From an uncultured Prevotellaceae bacterium (GTDB lineage Bacteria > Bacteroidota > Bacteroidia > Bacteroidales > Bacteroidaceae): 18,127 bases of DNA. Shown in pieces: positions 1-7,794 of this stretch (its first letter is position 1; the number at the start of each line of letters is the position of its first letter). Made by a program: the position numbers and the translations under genes. The notes beneath the pieces are model-generated. The model was not told where the DNA came from, did no database searches, and saw only the letters and a program-made list of their open reading frames with translations. Location: the NCBI GenBank assembly GCA_902775075.1, contig CACYKX010000034.1, positions 1 through 18,127 on the forward strand, written 5' to 3'.

Positions 1-395
1 CGAACCTTCATACGGGTATCCTTGTGTGTACCGCAGAAACCATCTACTACATAAAGCTTCTTGTTTGAAAGCTCCTTCTTAGCGATTTCCTTTACTGCAG
101 ACCATGCTTCCTTAGTTGCACGGTGGTTATCATTGTGGTATTCCTCAGAATCCCACCATACTGTATCATGAGAAGTCTCATCATCAACGATGAACTTATC
201 CTTAGGAGAACGACCTGTGTAGATACCGGTCATTACGTTAACAGCACCAAGTTCTGTCTCCTGACCTACTTCAAAACCCTCAAGACCTTCTTTGGTCTCT
301 TCGTTGAACAATACTTCATAAGAAGGATTGTAAAGAACCTCAGTTGTACCTGTGATTCCGTACTTCTCTAAAACTGACTTATCAAACTTTGCCAT
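1..395 (-). CDS. pckA: Phosphoenolpyruvate carboxykinase (ATP), N-terminal part
   Basis: Only the first 131 codons are in the window; the gene runs off the left edge. The protein starts MAKFDKSVLEKYGITGTTEV and contains VMTGIYTGRSPKDKFIV at about residues 54-70, a segment characteristic of the N-terminal lobe of ATP-dependent PEP carboxykinase. FCGTHKDTRMKVR follows at the window edge. The family interconverts oxaloacetate + ATP and PEP + CO2 + ADP in the cytoplasm. In succinate-producing Bacteroidales it is generally thought to run in the carboxylating direction, from PEP to oxaloacetate. The nucleotide-binding and metal-binding catalytic part lies outside the window, so activity cannot be judged. 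The start is the ATG whose A is at 395, about 75 nt downstream of a good -7 element. The gene is divergent from upp. Confidence 0.93.
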   Translation of the reverse strand, partial: MAKFDKSVLEKYGITGTTEVLYNPSYEVLFNEETKEGLEGFEVGQETELGAVNVMTGIYTGRSPKDKFIVDDETSHDTVWWDSEEYHNDNHRATKEAWSAVKEIAKKELSNKKLYVVDGFCGTHKDTRMKV

Positions 396-469
396 TTTAA
401 AATGTATTTAAGTTGTGAATGATTTCCTTTTTACCTAAGAGGCTATACACCTCTCAATTTTACCGACCG

Positions 470-500
470 CAAAGATAAAGAAAAAGTGTCGAACAACCAA
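470..500 (-). promoter_or_regulatory. Bacteroidetes-type promoter of pckA
   Basis: On the minus strand the -7 element TATCTTTG (470-477) matches TAnnTTTG. A TTG at 498-500 lies exactly 20 bp upstream. This implies a leader of roughly 70 nt before the pckA ATG. The leader contains a short inverted repeat (AGAGG at 438-442, CCTCT at 450-454) that may form a small hairpin. Assigned by motif only. Confidence 0.65.
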
Positions 501-590
501 CTTTCCTCACGCAAAATTGTAAATTGCTAAGTCTTTTTAGGTTAAAGAAGTTAAAAAGTCACCTTATATAATAAATTTTGTAATTCTCAC

Positions 591-622
591 TTTGCAAAAG
601 TGAACCGAAAGTTGTAATTTTG
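591..622 (+). promoter_or_regulatory. Bacteroidetes-type promoter of upp
   Basis: TTTG at 591-594 and TAATTTTG at 615-622 are separated by 20 bp, an exact fit to the -33/-7 consensus of the Bacteroidetes primary sigma factor. The upp ATG follows 23 nt after the -7 element. The -33 element sits inside a 6-bp inverted repeat, CACTTT-GCA-AAAGTG (588-602), which could be a regulator site. Confidence 0.72.
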
Positions 623-645
623 CATCCGATTCAAACAAAAACACG

Positions 646-1305
646 ATGGAAATAATCAATTTAAGTGAGCAAAATTCAATCATTAATCAGTACATGGCTG
701 AGATTCGCGATGCTGAATATCAGAAAAACCGTCTCTTATTTCGCAACAACATTCAACGCATCGGAGAATTCGAGGCTTTCGAAATTTCAAAGACTCTAAA
801 TTACGAGGAAAAATCTATCGCTACTCCTTTAGGAATTGCCAAGGTCAACGTCCCTACCGATAAGATTGTGCTTGCCACTATTTTCCGTGCTGGACTACCT
901 TTCCATAATGGTTTCCTCAATGTTTTCGACCATGCCGGAAATGCTTTTGTAAGCGCTTACAGAGAGTATAAGGATGCTGGTCATCACGAGGTTGGTATTC
1001 ATGTGGAATATTTGGCAACACCAAGCATTGATGAGAAGACTTTAGTTATTGCCGACCCTATGCTGGCTACTGGTGGTAGTATGGAATTAGGCTACAAGGC
1101 TTTCCTCACAAAAGGAACTCCTAAGAAAATCCATGTTGCCTGTGTCATCGCTACTCCTGAAGGCATTGAGCATATCAAGAAGACTTTTCCTGAAGATAAG
1201 GCAACCGTCTGGTGCGCTGCCATCGATCCTGGTATGAACGAGCATAAGTATATCGTTCCTGGTTTTGGTGATGCTGGCGACCTGTGCTACGGAGATAAGA
1301 TCTAA
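646..1305 (+). CDS. upp: Uracil phosphoribosyltransferase
   Basis: This 219-aa cytoplasmic enzyme of pyrimidine salvage converts uracil + PRPP to UMP + PPi. The PRPP-binding loop ADPMLATGGSM is at residues 136-146. The C-terminal uracil-binding segment NEHKYIVPGFGDAGD is at 198-212. FRAGL at 80-84 corresponds to the conserved RAGL segment of the family. Length fits the family (about 208-220 aa). The family's usual C-terminal FGT is replaced by YGDKI, a small deviation. The ATG at 646 follows a well-formed promoter and leaves a leader of about 20 nt. It is transcribed alone: divergent from pckA and convergent with korB, with one base between the two stop codons. The HPRT family also contains PRPP loops, but the C-terminal GFGDAGD points to Upp. 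Confidence 0.95.
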   Translation: MEIINLSEQNSIINQYMAEIRDAEYQKNRLLFRNNIQRIGEFEAFEISKTLNYEEKSIATPLGIAKVNVPTDKIVLATIFRAGLPFHNGFLNVFDHAGNAFVSAYREYKDAGHHEVGIHVEYLATPSIDEKTLVIADPMLATGGSMELGYKAFLTKGTPKKIHVACVIATPEGIEHIKKTFPEDKATVWCAAIDPGMNEHKYIVPGFGDAGDLCYGDKI

Positions 1306-1306
1306 T

Positions 1307-2323
1307 TCATCTTACCTCCCAGATATCATTAGTTTCTAACAATTCGGCGAAGTTATGGTAGTTTTTCTTCTCCTTTACTTCGTCGATTTGTTGATTTACA
1401 CATTCGTCGTAAGTGGGAGATGAAACATCTCTTATCACTCCAAGTGCTACTGGAAAACCGTGTTCGTTATCCATCATCGCCAGTTTCATTTGTAAGGTAT
1501 TATCCTCACAATGTGAATCATGAACAAGAATGTCATCCAATGTGATTCCTTTCTCTCCGATCTTCGCCACTTCTAGCTCAAAACCTTTCTGAATTAACCC
1601 ATATTCATGGTTTTCTCCAAACACCAATGGCTTTCCATCTTCTACATAAATAGCATTCTTACTGCGACCCTCTTTACTATAAATCGACTCGTATGCGCCA
1701 TTATTGAAAATCATACAGTTCTGCAGAATTTCACACACACTGGCTCCATGGTGACGATAAGCTGCCTTGAGAATTTCCACAAGATGAGGACTATCGTTTG
1801 CTACTGAACGAGCAAAGAAGTGGCCACGTGATCCAAAGCATAACTCTGCAGGACGGAAAGGATCTTCCACAGTACCATACGGACTGGACTTAGAGATGAA
1901 TCCTCTAGGAGAAGTAGGACTATACTGTCCTTTGGTCAACCCATAGATTCTATTATTCAAAATTACCATATTCAGGTCGACATTCCGTCGATTAGCATGA
2001 ATAAAATGATTACCGCCTATAGCCAGTCCATCCCCGTCACCGGAAACTTGCCATACCGAAAGTTTCGGATTCACGACTTTTATTCCAGTGGCAATGGCAG
2101 CTGCTCTTCCATGAATCGTCTGTAGGGCGTAAGTGTTCACGTAATAGGGCAATCTGCCGGAACATCCTATACCAGAAACGACAACGGTATCATACGGAGT
2201 AGCTCCTATCTCTTCCAATGCCTTAAGGAATGACGAAAGGAAGAAATGATCACCACATCCAGGGCACCATCTAGGTTGACCTTTCTTAAAATCTGACGCT
2301 TTATATTGTTTATTATTTTCCAC
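1307..2323 (-). CDS. korB: 2-oxoacid (2-oxoglutarate):ferredoxin oxidoreductase, beta subunit
   Basis: This 338-aa protein is the thiamine-diphosphate-binding subunit of a cytoplasmic enzyme that interconverts 2-oxoglutarate + CoA and succinyl-CoA + CO2 with ferredoxin as electron carrier. WCPGCGDHF at residues 19-27 supplies the N-terminal CPGCG cysteines, and GIGCSGRLPYY follows at 51-61. The TPP/Mg signature runs from GDGDG (95-99) through NN (123-124) and IYGLTKGQYSPTS (126-138). No 8Fe-8S ferredoxin domain is present. Translation starts 2 nt after the korA stop, so the two are an operon and probably translationally coupled. The substrate is inferred from KorAB-like architecture (fused gamma-alpha partner); a 2-oxoacid other than 2-oxoglutarate cannot be excluded. 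Confidence 0.9.
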   Translation of the reverse strand: MENNKQYKASDFKKGQPRWCPGCGDHFFLSSFLKALEEIGATPYDTVVVSGIGCSGRLPYYVNTYALQTIHGRAAAIATGIKVVNPKLSVWQVSGDGDGLAIGGNHFIHANRRNVDLNMVILNNRIYGLTKGQYSPTSPRGFISKSSPYGTVEDPFRPAELCFGSRGHFFARSVANDSPHLVEILKAAYRHHGASVCEILQNCMIFNNGAYESIYSKEGRSKNAIYVEDGKPLVFGENHEYGLIQKGFELEVAKIGEKGITLDDILVHDSHCEDNTLQMKLAMMDNEHGFPVALGVIRDVSSPTYDECVNQQIDEVKEKKNYHNFAELLETNDIWEVR

Positions 2324-2325
2324 GG

Positions 2326-4206
2326 TTATTCCTCCAACACTTTTGTACAGTAATCTACGATCTCAGACACAACAAATGGTTTGCCCTTCACTTCATTATA
2401 CTGTAAAGGCGCAAAGCCATCAACCCTACTACGAAGATAAGTGGCAAACTGTCCAAGACTCTGTTCGCATACGATAACCTTTTTATATTTCAAGAGTACC
2501 TCCTGAGTATTTACTGGCAAGGGATTGATATACTTAAACTGGGCCAAAGCTACAGCAAAACCTTTACTGCGAAGGACTTGCATTGCTGTATACAGATGAC
2601 CATAAGTACCTCCGAAACCAACAAGTAATAGTTCTGCATCGTCATCACCTTCTATCCTAACATGAGATATAGGGATGCGCGCCACTTTCTCGGCTCGCAA
2701 CCTTACCATTTTATCATGATTATCAGGATTATTGGAAATCTCTCCTGTTGCGCTATCCTTTTCCAATCCACCCAATATATGTTCAAAGCCTTCCCCAGAA
2801 CCGTTATTCCAACTTCCTGGTATTGCCCAATATCGGGCCAATGTCTTTTTGTCACGAATATAAGGTGTGTAATGACCCGCCATCTCTTTAGGTGCATAAT
2901 GTGGATGAATTGGTGCAAGTTGTCCAATCTCCGGGAGTCGCCAGGCACCACTACCATTGGCGATATAGGCATCGCTAAGAATCACTACAGGGGTGACATG
3001 CTCTACAGCAGTCTTACAGGCCCAATAGGCAGATTCAAAACAATCGGTAGGAGAAACAGGAGCTACCACCGGGATAGGACTTTCTCCGTTTCTTCCGTAT
3101 AACACTTGCAACAGATCTGTTTGTTCACCTTTAGTAGGGAGTCCTGTAGAAGGTCCGCCACGCTGCACATCAATAACAACAAGTGGCAGTTCGTCCATCA
3201 CAGCAAGGTTCATTGCTTCACTTTTCAAACAGATTCCAGGACCTGACGTTGAGGTTACAGCCATAGCACCGGCAAAAGAAGCGCCTATCGCACTGGCACA
3301 TCCGGCGATTTCATCTTCACATTGAACTGTGACAACATCAAGACTCTTATGCTTCGACAACTCATTTAAAATATCTGAGGCTGGTGTGATAGGATAACTT
3401 CCAAGAAACAGTCTCATCTTTGCTTGTTCTGCCGCAGCAATAAGTCCATAAGCCAAAGCCTTATTACCCGTGATATCCATATATCTGCCGGGATGTTTCT
3501 TTCGAGTATCTATACGATATGTGGCCGGAACACTAGCATGCGTATTACCCGCGAAGTGGTATCCAGCCATAAAGACTTTGATATCATTTTCTGCAAGTTG
3601 AGGATTCTTCTGGAATTTCTTTCTCAGAAAATCTTCCACAAGATGTGCATCACGATGAAGTAACCAACAGACGACACCAAGGGCAAACATATTTCTAGTC
3701 TTCAGTATCGACTTATGGTCCATATTTGTACTTTTCAAACATTCTTCTACCATCTGTGTCATCGGACAAGCGACGACATGGTCTCTATCCACACCAAGTT
3801 CCTCAAGATAATCAGGATTGCTGATCTGTGCTTTTTTTAGATTTGAGGTTCCGAAACCGTCTGTATCAAGAATGATAACAGCTCCCTGTCGCGCATACTT
3901 GATTTGTGTCTTCAGAGCAGCCGCATTCATTGCTATCAACACATCACATTTATCACCAGGTGTAAGCACTTTGTCGGAATCATCATTAATCTGAATCTGC
4001 GATGCACTTACACCTGTGAGTGATCCTTGAGGAGCGCGGATATCTGCAGGATAATCAGGGAATGTAGAAACTCCATTCCCCACTATAGCCGACACAGTGG
4101 AAAAGATATTTCCAGCCAACTGCATTCCATCACCAGAGTCTCCGGAAAAGCGGACAACGACATGATCTAATTCCTTAATTCTTAGTCCGTCTGCCATAGG
4201 TATCAT
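2326..4206 (-). CDS. korA: 2-oxoacid (2-oxoglutarate):ferredoxin oxidoreductase, fused gamma-alpha subunit
   Basis: This 626-aa protein joins the gamma domain (about residues 14-215, starting VVRFSGDSGDGMQLAG) to the alpha pyrimidine-binding domain (about 245-600). In the alpha part YPITPASDI (271-279), CEDEIA (296-301), TSTSGPG (318-324) and GGPSTGLPTKGEQTDL (350-365) are typical of KorA-like subunits. Together with KorB it forms the catalytic oxidoreductase. In anaerobic Bacteroidales this allows a ferredoxin-linked step between 2-oxoglutarate and succinyl-CoA. The fused gamma-alpha layout is common for this phylum. Two ATGs are possible, at 4206 and 4197; the first is used, and both lie downstream of the promoter at 4238-4269. 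No separate ferredoxin subunit gene is adjacent. Confidence 0.92.
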   Translation of the reverse strand: MIPMADGLRIKELDHVVVRFSGDSGDGMQLAGNIFSTVSAIVGNGVSTFPDYPADIRAPQGSLTGVSASQIQINDDSDKVLTPGDKCDVLIAMNAAALKTQIKYARQGAVIILDTDGFGTSNLKKAQISNPDYLEELGVDRDHVVACPMTQMVEECLKSTNMDHKSILKTRNMFALGVVCWLLHRDAHLVEDFLRKKFQKNPQLAENDIKVFMAGYHFAGNTHASVPATYRIDTRKKHPGRYMDITGNKALAYGLIAAAEQAKMRLFLGSYPITPASDILNELSKHKSLDVVTVQCEDEIAGCASAIGASFAGAMAVTSTSGPGICLKSEAMNLAVMDELPLVVIDVQRGGPSTGLPTKGEQTDLLQVLYGRNGESPIPVVAPVSPTDCFESAYWACKTAVEHVTPVVILSDAYIANGSGAWRLPEIGQLAPIHPHYAPKEMAGHYTPYIRDKKTLARYWAIPGSWNNGSGEGFEHILGGLEKDSATGEISNNPDNHDKMVRLRAEKVARIPISHVRIEGDDDAELLLVGFGGTYGHLYTAMQVLRSKGFAVALAQFKYINPLPVNTQEVLLKYKKVIVCEQSLGQFATYLRSRVDGFAPLQYNEVKGKPFVVSEIVDYCTKVLEE

Positions 4207-4237
4207 TATTAAGATTGTGTTTTCTTATACCGTAATG

Positions 4238-4269
4238 CAAATATATGATTTTTTAGTATAAGCTCCAAA
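4238..4269 (-). promoter_or_regulatory. Bacteroidetes-type promoter of korAB
   Basis: On the minus strand TATATTTG (4238-4245) is an exact -7 match, and TTTG (4266-4269) lies 20 bp upstream as the -33 element. The korA ATG is about 31 nt downstream. The -33 element is only 14 bp from the stop codon of the upstream kinase gene, so kor probably has its own transcript, with possible read-through from the kinase. Confidence 0.72.
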
Positions 4270-4283
4270 CTTTCATTTGGAAT

Positions 4284-5945
4284 TTAGTATTGGAATGTAC
4301 TTCCCCCGAGGAATTCTCGAAGCAAACTGGTCGGTGGCAGATCACGGTCGGCTATCGGATGGAAATATTTCAGGAATTTCAACAAGCGATATGCTTCTGA
4401 ATATTCAGGACATTTCTCAGGAACCTGTTGTAACAAAGGTTCTGCCTGTGTCTTGATGACCGCCAGTTCAAAGAGCATTGCCGTATTCATCATGACATCT
4501 GCATTTTCTTGGAACGGGAATATCCATTTGTTTTCTCCGGCACGAACACTTGGCCAGCGACGGATGGTTTCCTGGGCTGATACGCCACGATATTTATAAT
4601 CGCGGATGATTCTGCGAAGTAGGCGGTTATCTGTGGTAGGAATATAATTATGACTATCCAACAATATTGTTGTCAACGCCGAAGCATACACACGGAACTT
4701 CTGTTTCTCAGGAATCAAAGCCGTCAGCTCTGGGTTCAAGGCATGGATACCTTCCACTACAAGAATCTCGTTATCATGCAATTTCAGTCGATGTCCACTA
4801 TTCTCTCTCTTTCCCTTTTGGAAATTATATTTTGGTAATTCTATCTCTTCACCCGCAAAAAGTGCCTTCATCTGCTCATTTAAGAACGGAATATCAAGTG
4901 CGTGCAGATTTTCGAAATCATAATCACCCGTCTCATCCTTCGGTGTTTTTTCCCGATCTAGGAAATAATCATCCAGTGAGATACCAATAGGTTTGACACC
5001 ATTAGCAAGTAATTGTACCGACAATCGTTTGCAGGTCGTTGTCTTTCCCGACGAAGAAGGTCCTGCAATAAGAACCATCCTTACATTCTTTCGTGCAACT
5101 ATTTCCTCTGCGATATCAGCGATTTTCTTTTCTTGTAAGGCTTCACTAACATTAATTAGTTCCGACGTATGATTGTTCAAGATAGCCTCATTCAAGTCAC
5201 CAACGGTATTCAGTCCGATGATACTTTGCCATCGATGATGCTCTTTAAAGATTTCAAACATCTTATCCTGCTTTACGATCTTACCCAACTCAACAGGATT
5301 GTTTATATCTGGCACCCTCAATAAAAGTCCATCATAATATTTCTCTATACCATAGAGATAAATCTGCTTCGTATTCGTAAGCATCGAACCATAGAAATAA
5401 TCGACATAGTTGTCTAGTTCGTAATATGTTGTATACAGACTACCAATATTTTCGAGTAATTTTGCTTTGGTAGAAGCGCCACACTCTCTGAAGAGTTTTA
5501 TAGCCTCATCCGTAGGCACCTCGTGACGTTTGATAGCCATATGAGCATCTACGATTTCCTTCATACGCTGACGAATCTTTACCACATCTTCTTCGGTCAC
5601 AGCATGTCCAATACCCATATCACAGTAATAGCCATTACTTACAGGGATGTCTATTACAACATGACCATGAGGATAGAGTTCTCGTACAGCCTTACAAAGC
5701 ACGAAAAACACACTACGGGTATAGGCACGATGCCCTGAAGGTGAGGTAATATCAAGGAATTCGATATCCTTGGCATGGTATACTCTAAAATTCAAACCTT
5801 CCACCTTATTATTGACTTTTGCATTCACCGGTGGAAAAGGCATTTTCAAATTAAATAAGCGAAAAACTTCAGAAAGTGTGCTTCCAATAGGTACTTTTTG
5901 AATTTTTTTATTATTTTTGCAACGGATTTGTATTTCTTGACTCAT
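4284..5945 (-). CDS. TGS/ThrRS-like/uridine-kinase-like fusion protein (nucleoside kinase family)
   Basis: This 553-aa cytoplasmic protein has three parts. Residues 1-65 resemble a TGS domain. Residues 70-240 resemble the second additional (editing) domain of threonyl-tRNA synthetase, for example AVRELYPHG at 86-94 and SNGYYCDM at 103-110. Residues 285-553 are a P-loop uridine kinase/phosphoribulokinase-type domain with Walker A GPSSSGKTT at 295-303, SLDDYFLDR at 323-331, PKYNFQKGKR at 371-380 and VVEGIHALNP at 396-405. Such proteins are annotated as uridine or nucleoside kinases in Bacteroidetes, Clostridia and Thermotoga; the true substrate is not clear from sequence. The HxxxH pair of ThrRS editing appears replaced by F and K near residues 81 and 85, so tRNA editing is unlikely. 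The gene is divergent from the phosphate transporter and lies upstream of kor. Confidence 0.82.
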   Translation of the reverse strand: MSQEIQIRCKNNKKIQKVPIGSTLSEVFRLFNLKMPFPPVNAKVNNKVEGLNFRVYHAKDIEFLDITSPSGHRAYTRSVFFVLCKAVRELYPHGHVVIDIPVSNGYYCDMGIGHAVTEEDVVKIRQRMKEIVDAHMAIKRHEVPTDEAIKLFRECGASTKAKLLENIGSLYTTYYELDNYVDYFYGSMLTNTKQIYLYGIEKYYDGLLLRVPDINNPVELGKIVKQDKMFEIFKEHHRWQSIIGLNTVGDLNEAILNNHTSELINVSEALQEKKIADIAEEIVARKNVRMVLIAGPSSSGKTTTCKRLSVQLLANGVKPIGISLDDYFLDREKTPKDETGDYDFENLHALDIPFLNEQMKALFAGEEIELPKYNFQKGKRENSGHRLKLHDNEILVVEGIHALNPELTALIPEKQKFRVYASALTTILLDSHNYIPTTDNRLLRRIIRDYKYRGVSAQETIRRWPSVRAGENKWIFPFQENADVMMNTAMLFELAVIKTQAEPLLQQVPEKCPEYSEAYRLLKFLKYFHPIADRDLPPTSLLREFLGGSTFQY

Positions 5946-5975
5946 ATGTGTTAACTTTTATGTTTCACTATAAAT

Positions 5976-5991
5976 TCGATTTTTTAATCGA
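5976..5991. repeat. Short perfect inverted repeat between divergent genes
   Basis: TCGATT and AATCGA flank a TTTT spacer, a perfect 6-bp dyad in the 108-bp gap between the kinase and transporter genes. A possible minus-strand promoter (TACTTTTA at 5995-6002, one mismatch to TAnnTTTG, with TTG at 6023-6025, 20 bp spacer) would place the dyad at the very start of the kinase transcript. On the plus strand TAAATTCG at 5971-5978 is a one-mismatch -7 candidate for the transporter, but it has no good -33. It could be an operator, a 5' stem-loop or chance. Confidence 0.3.
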
Positions 5992-6053
5992 GGGTAAAAG
6001 TAACAAATTCCACTTAAAACTCCAAGAATATCGCATAACAAAATAATTAAAAT

Positions 6054-7742
6054 ATGACGATTCTTCTCTTAAAGATTGTTGGAGCACTCGCTTTGCTGAT
6101 TTATGGTATGAAGATCATGAGTGAGGCTCTGCAAAAATTGGCAGGTCCACAACTACGCCATGTACTTGGTGCTATGACCACCAATCGTATTTCGAGTGTT
6201 TTCACTGGTATGTTTACCACTGTTGCCGTACAATCTTCTACCGCAACAACCGTAATGACAGTTTCCTTTGTCAACGCAGGACTTTTAACTCTTGTTCAAG
6301 CTATTTCTGTTATTATGGGTGCCAACATCGGTACTACCCTTACGGCATGGATCATGTCAGCTGGATTCTCTTTTAAAATCAGCAGTTTTGTATGGCCTGT
6401 ATTCCTTATCGGTCTATTACTTATTTATTCTAAGAGACATCGTTATATTGGCGACTTCCTCTTCGGTATTGCCTTTATGTTTTTGGCACTTACTACACTG
6501 GGAGAGTCACAAATTCCTGCTGACCAACTAGGTACACTTCGTATCTTCTTCCAGACCTTTGACCCAAACAGTTTTGGAACAATATTACTATTCCTGTTTT
6601 TTGGTACTATTCTCACATTTACTCTACAAAGTTCTGCCGCATTGATGGCCATCACCATGATGCTTTGTACACAAGCTGGTCTACCTATTTATTTAGGTAT
6701 TGCACTTGTCATGGGCGAGAATATCGGTACCACCCTTACAGCCAACTTGGTTGCACTCACGGCTAACACTGAAGCTCGTCGCGCAGCTTTCGGCCATTTG
6801 TTTTTTAATGTTTTCGGTGTCATCTGGATACTTTGTGTCTTCAGGCATTTCGTCAACTTTGCTTGTAGTTTCGTAGGATTCGATCCTAATAGTGCAGGTA
6901 TAACCCCTACACATACTCAGCTCACCTTTGCGTTGGCTTCTTTCCACACATGCTTCAATGTCACGAACACATTGATTCTGTTGCCTTTCGTAAAACAAAT
7001 GGCAAAGATATGCTGCTGGGTTTGGAAGCCATCTACCAACAAGGACGAGGAAGACTTTCGTCTTCGATTCATTCAGGCTGGTATCATGAAGACCCCAGAA
7101 CTTTCTGTTCTTGAAGCTCAGAAGGAAATTCATAGTTTCGCAGAACGTATCCAACGGATGTTCACTATGTCACGCGACTTGTTGAGTGAGAAGAATCAAG
7201 ATAAATTCATCAAGTTGTATGCTCGCATAGAAAAATATGAGGGTATCTCCGACAACATGGAAATCGAAATTGCCAAATATCTAAATCAGGTAAGTGATGC
7301 ACATCTAAGCGATGATACGAAGAGTAAGATTCGTGCCATGCTTCGTGAAATTTCTGAGATAGAAAGCATTGGCGACAGCTGTTTCAATATTGCGCGTACC
7401 ATTAACCGCAAAATGACCAGCAAAGAAGATTTCACAGCTGAACAATATGAGCATATCCATCAGATGTTCGAACTTACCGATGATGCGCTAACACAAATGA
7501 ACTATATGTTCTCACATACTAGGAACAATGTGGATGCAAACCGAAGTTTCAACATAGAAAACGAAATCAACAATTATCGTAATCAGTTGAAGAAAGAGAA
7601 TATCATGGACATCGAGGATAATAAATATACTTATGGTATTGGTACTATGTATATGGACATAATCCAAGAATGCGAGAAACTCGGCGACTATGTAGTCAAT
7701 GTTGTTGAAGCAAGAATGGGAACAAAACAACAAATAGCATAA
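6054..7742 (+). CDS. Na+/phosphate cotransporter (NptA/PNaS family) with C-terminal PhoU-like domain
   Basis: This 562-aa inner-membrane protein probably imports inorganic phosphate with Na+. The membrane part (about residues 1-330) contains the family's inverted duplication: QSSTATT at 60-66 with GANIGTTLTA at 89-98, and again QSSAALM at 192-198 with GENIGTTLTA at 221-230. These QSS motifs are thought to form the substrate and sodium site of SLC34-type carriers. After a charged linker, residues about 345-550 form a helical PhoU-like domain (for example EISEIESIGDSCFNIAR), thought to regulate transport. Length fits NptA proteins with PhoU tails (about 530-600 aa). No pst or pho genes are nearby. 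Start ATG at 6054; the promoter is not clear. The 3' end faces a bidirectional terminator shared with the sirtuin gene. Confidence 0.9.
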   Translation: MTILLLKIVGALALLIYGMKIMSEALQKLAGPQLRHVLGAMTTNRISSVFTGMFTTVAVQSSTATTVMTVSFVNAGLLTLVQAISVIMGANIGTTLTAWIMSAGFSFKISSFVWPVFLIGLLLIYSKRHRYIGDFLFGIAFMFLALTTLGESQIPADQLGTLRIFFQTFDPNSFGTILLFLFFGTILTFTLQSSAALMAITMMLCTQAGLPIYLGIALVMGENIGTTLTANLVALTANTEARRAAFGHLFFNVFGVIWILCVFRHFVNFACSFVGFDPNSAGITPTHTQLTFALASFHTCFNVTNTLILLPFVKQMAKICCWVWKPSTNKDEEDFRLRFIQAGIMKTPELSVLEAQKEIHSFAERIQRMFTMSRDLLSEKNQDKFIKLYARIEKYEGISDNMEIEIAKYLNQVSDAHLSDDTKSKIRAMLREISEIESIGDSCFNIARTINRKMTSKEDFTAEQYEHIHQMFELTDDALTQMNYMFSHTRNNVDANRSFNIENEINNYRNQLKKENIMDIEDNKYTYGIGTMYMDIIQECEKLGDYVVNVVEARMGTKQQIA

Positions 7743-7743
7743 T

Positions 7744-7784
7744 CAACAAAAATGGGATTCAAATCTGGATCCCATTTTTTGTTG
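7744..7784. terminator. Bidirectional hairpin terminator between transporter and sirtuin genes
   Basis: The arm starting CAACAAAAATGGGAT (7744-7758) pairs with ATCCCATTTTTTGTTG (7769-7784), with a 10-nt loop and one bulged base. The A-tract and T-tract on either side make it a rho-independent terminator in both directions. It sits 1 nt after the transporter stop codon and 10 nt before the sirtuin stop codon. Confidence 0.85.
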
Positions 7785-7794
7785 AACATCAATA

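Noticed and set aside
123..371. 82-codon plus-strand open frame
   Set aside because: It lies antisense to the conserved N-terminus of pckA; its product has no recognisable domain and no promoter.
2662..3102. 146-codon plus-strand open frame inside korA
   Set aside because: Shadow of korA, whose conserved motifs lie on the other strand; low-complexity composition typical of antisense frames.
6693..7154. 153-codon minus-strand open frame inside the phosphate transporter gene
   Set aside because: It is antisense to conserved QSS/GENIGTT and linker regions of the transporter; no family resemblance and no -7 element seen upstream.
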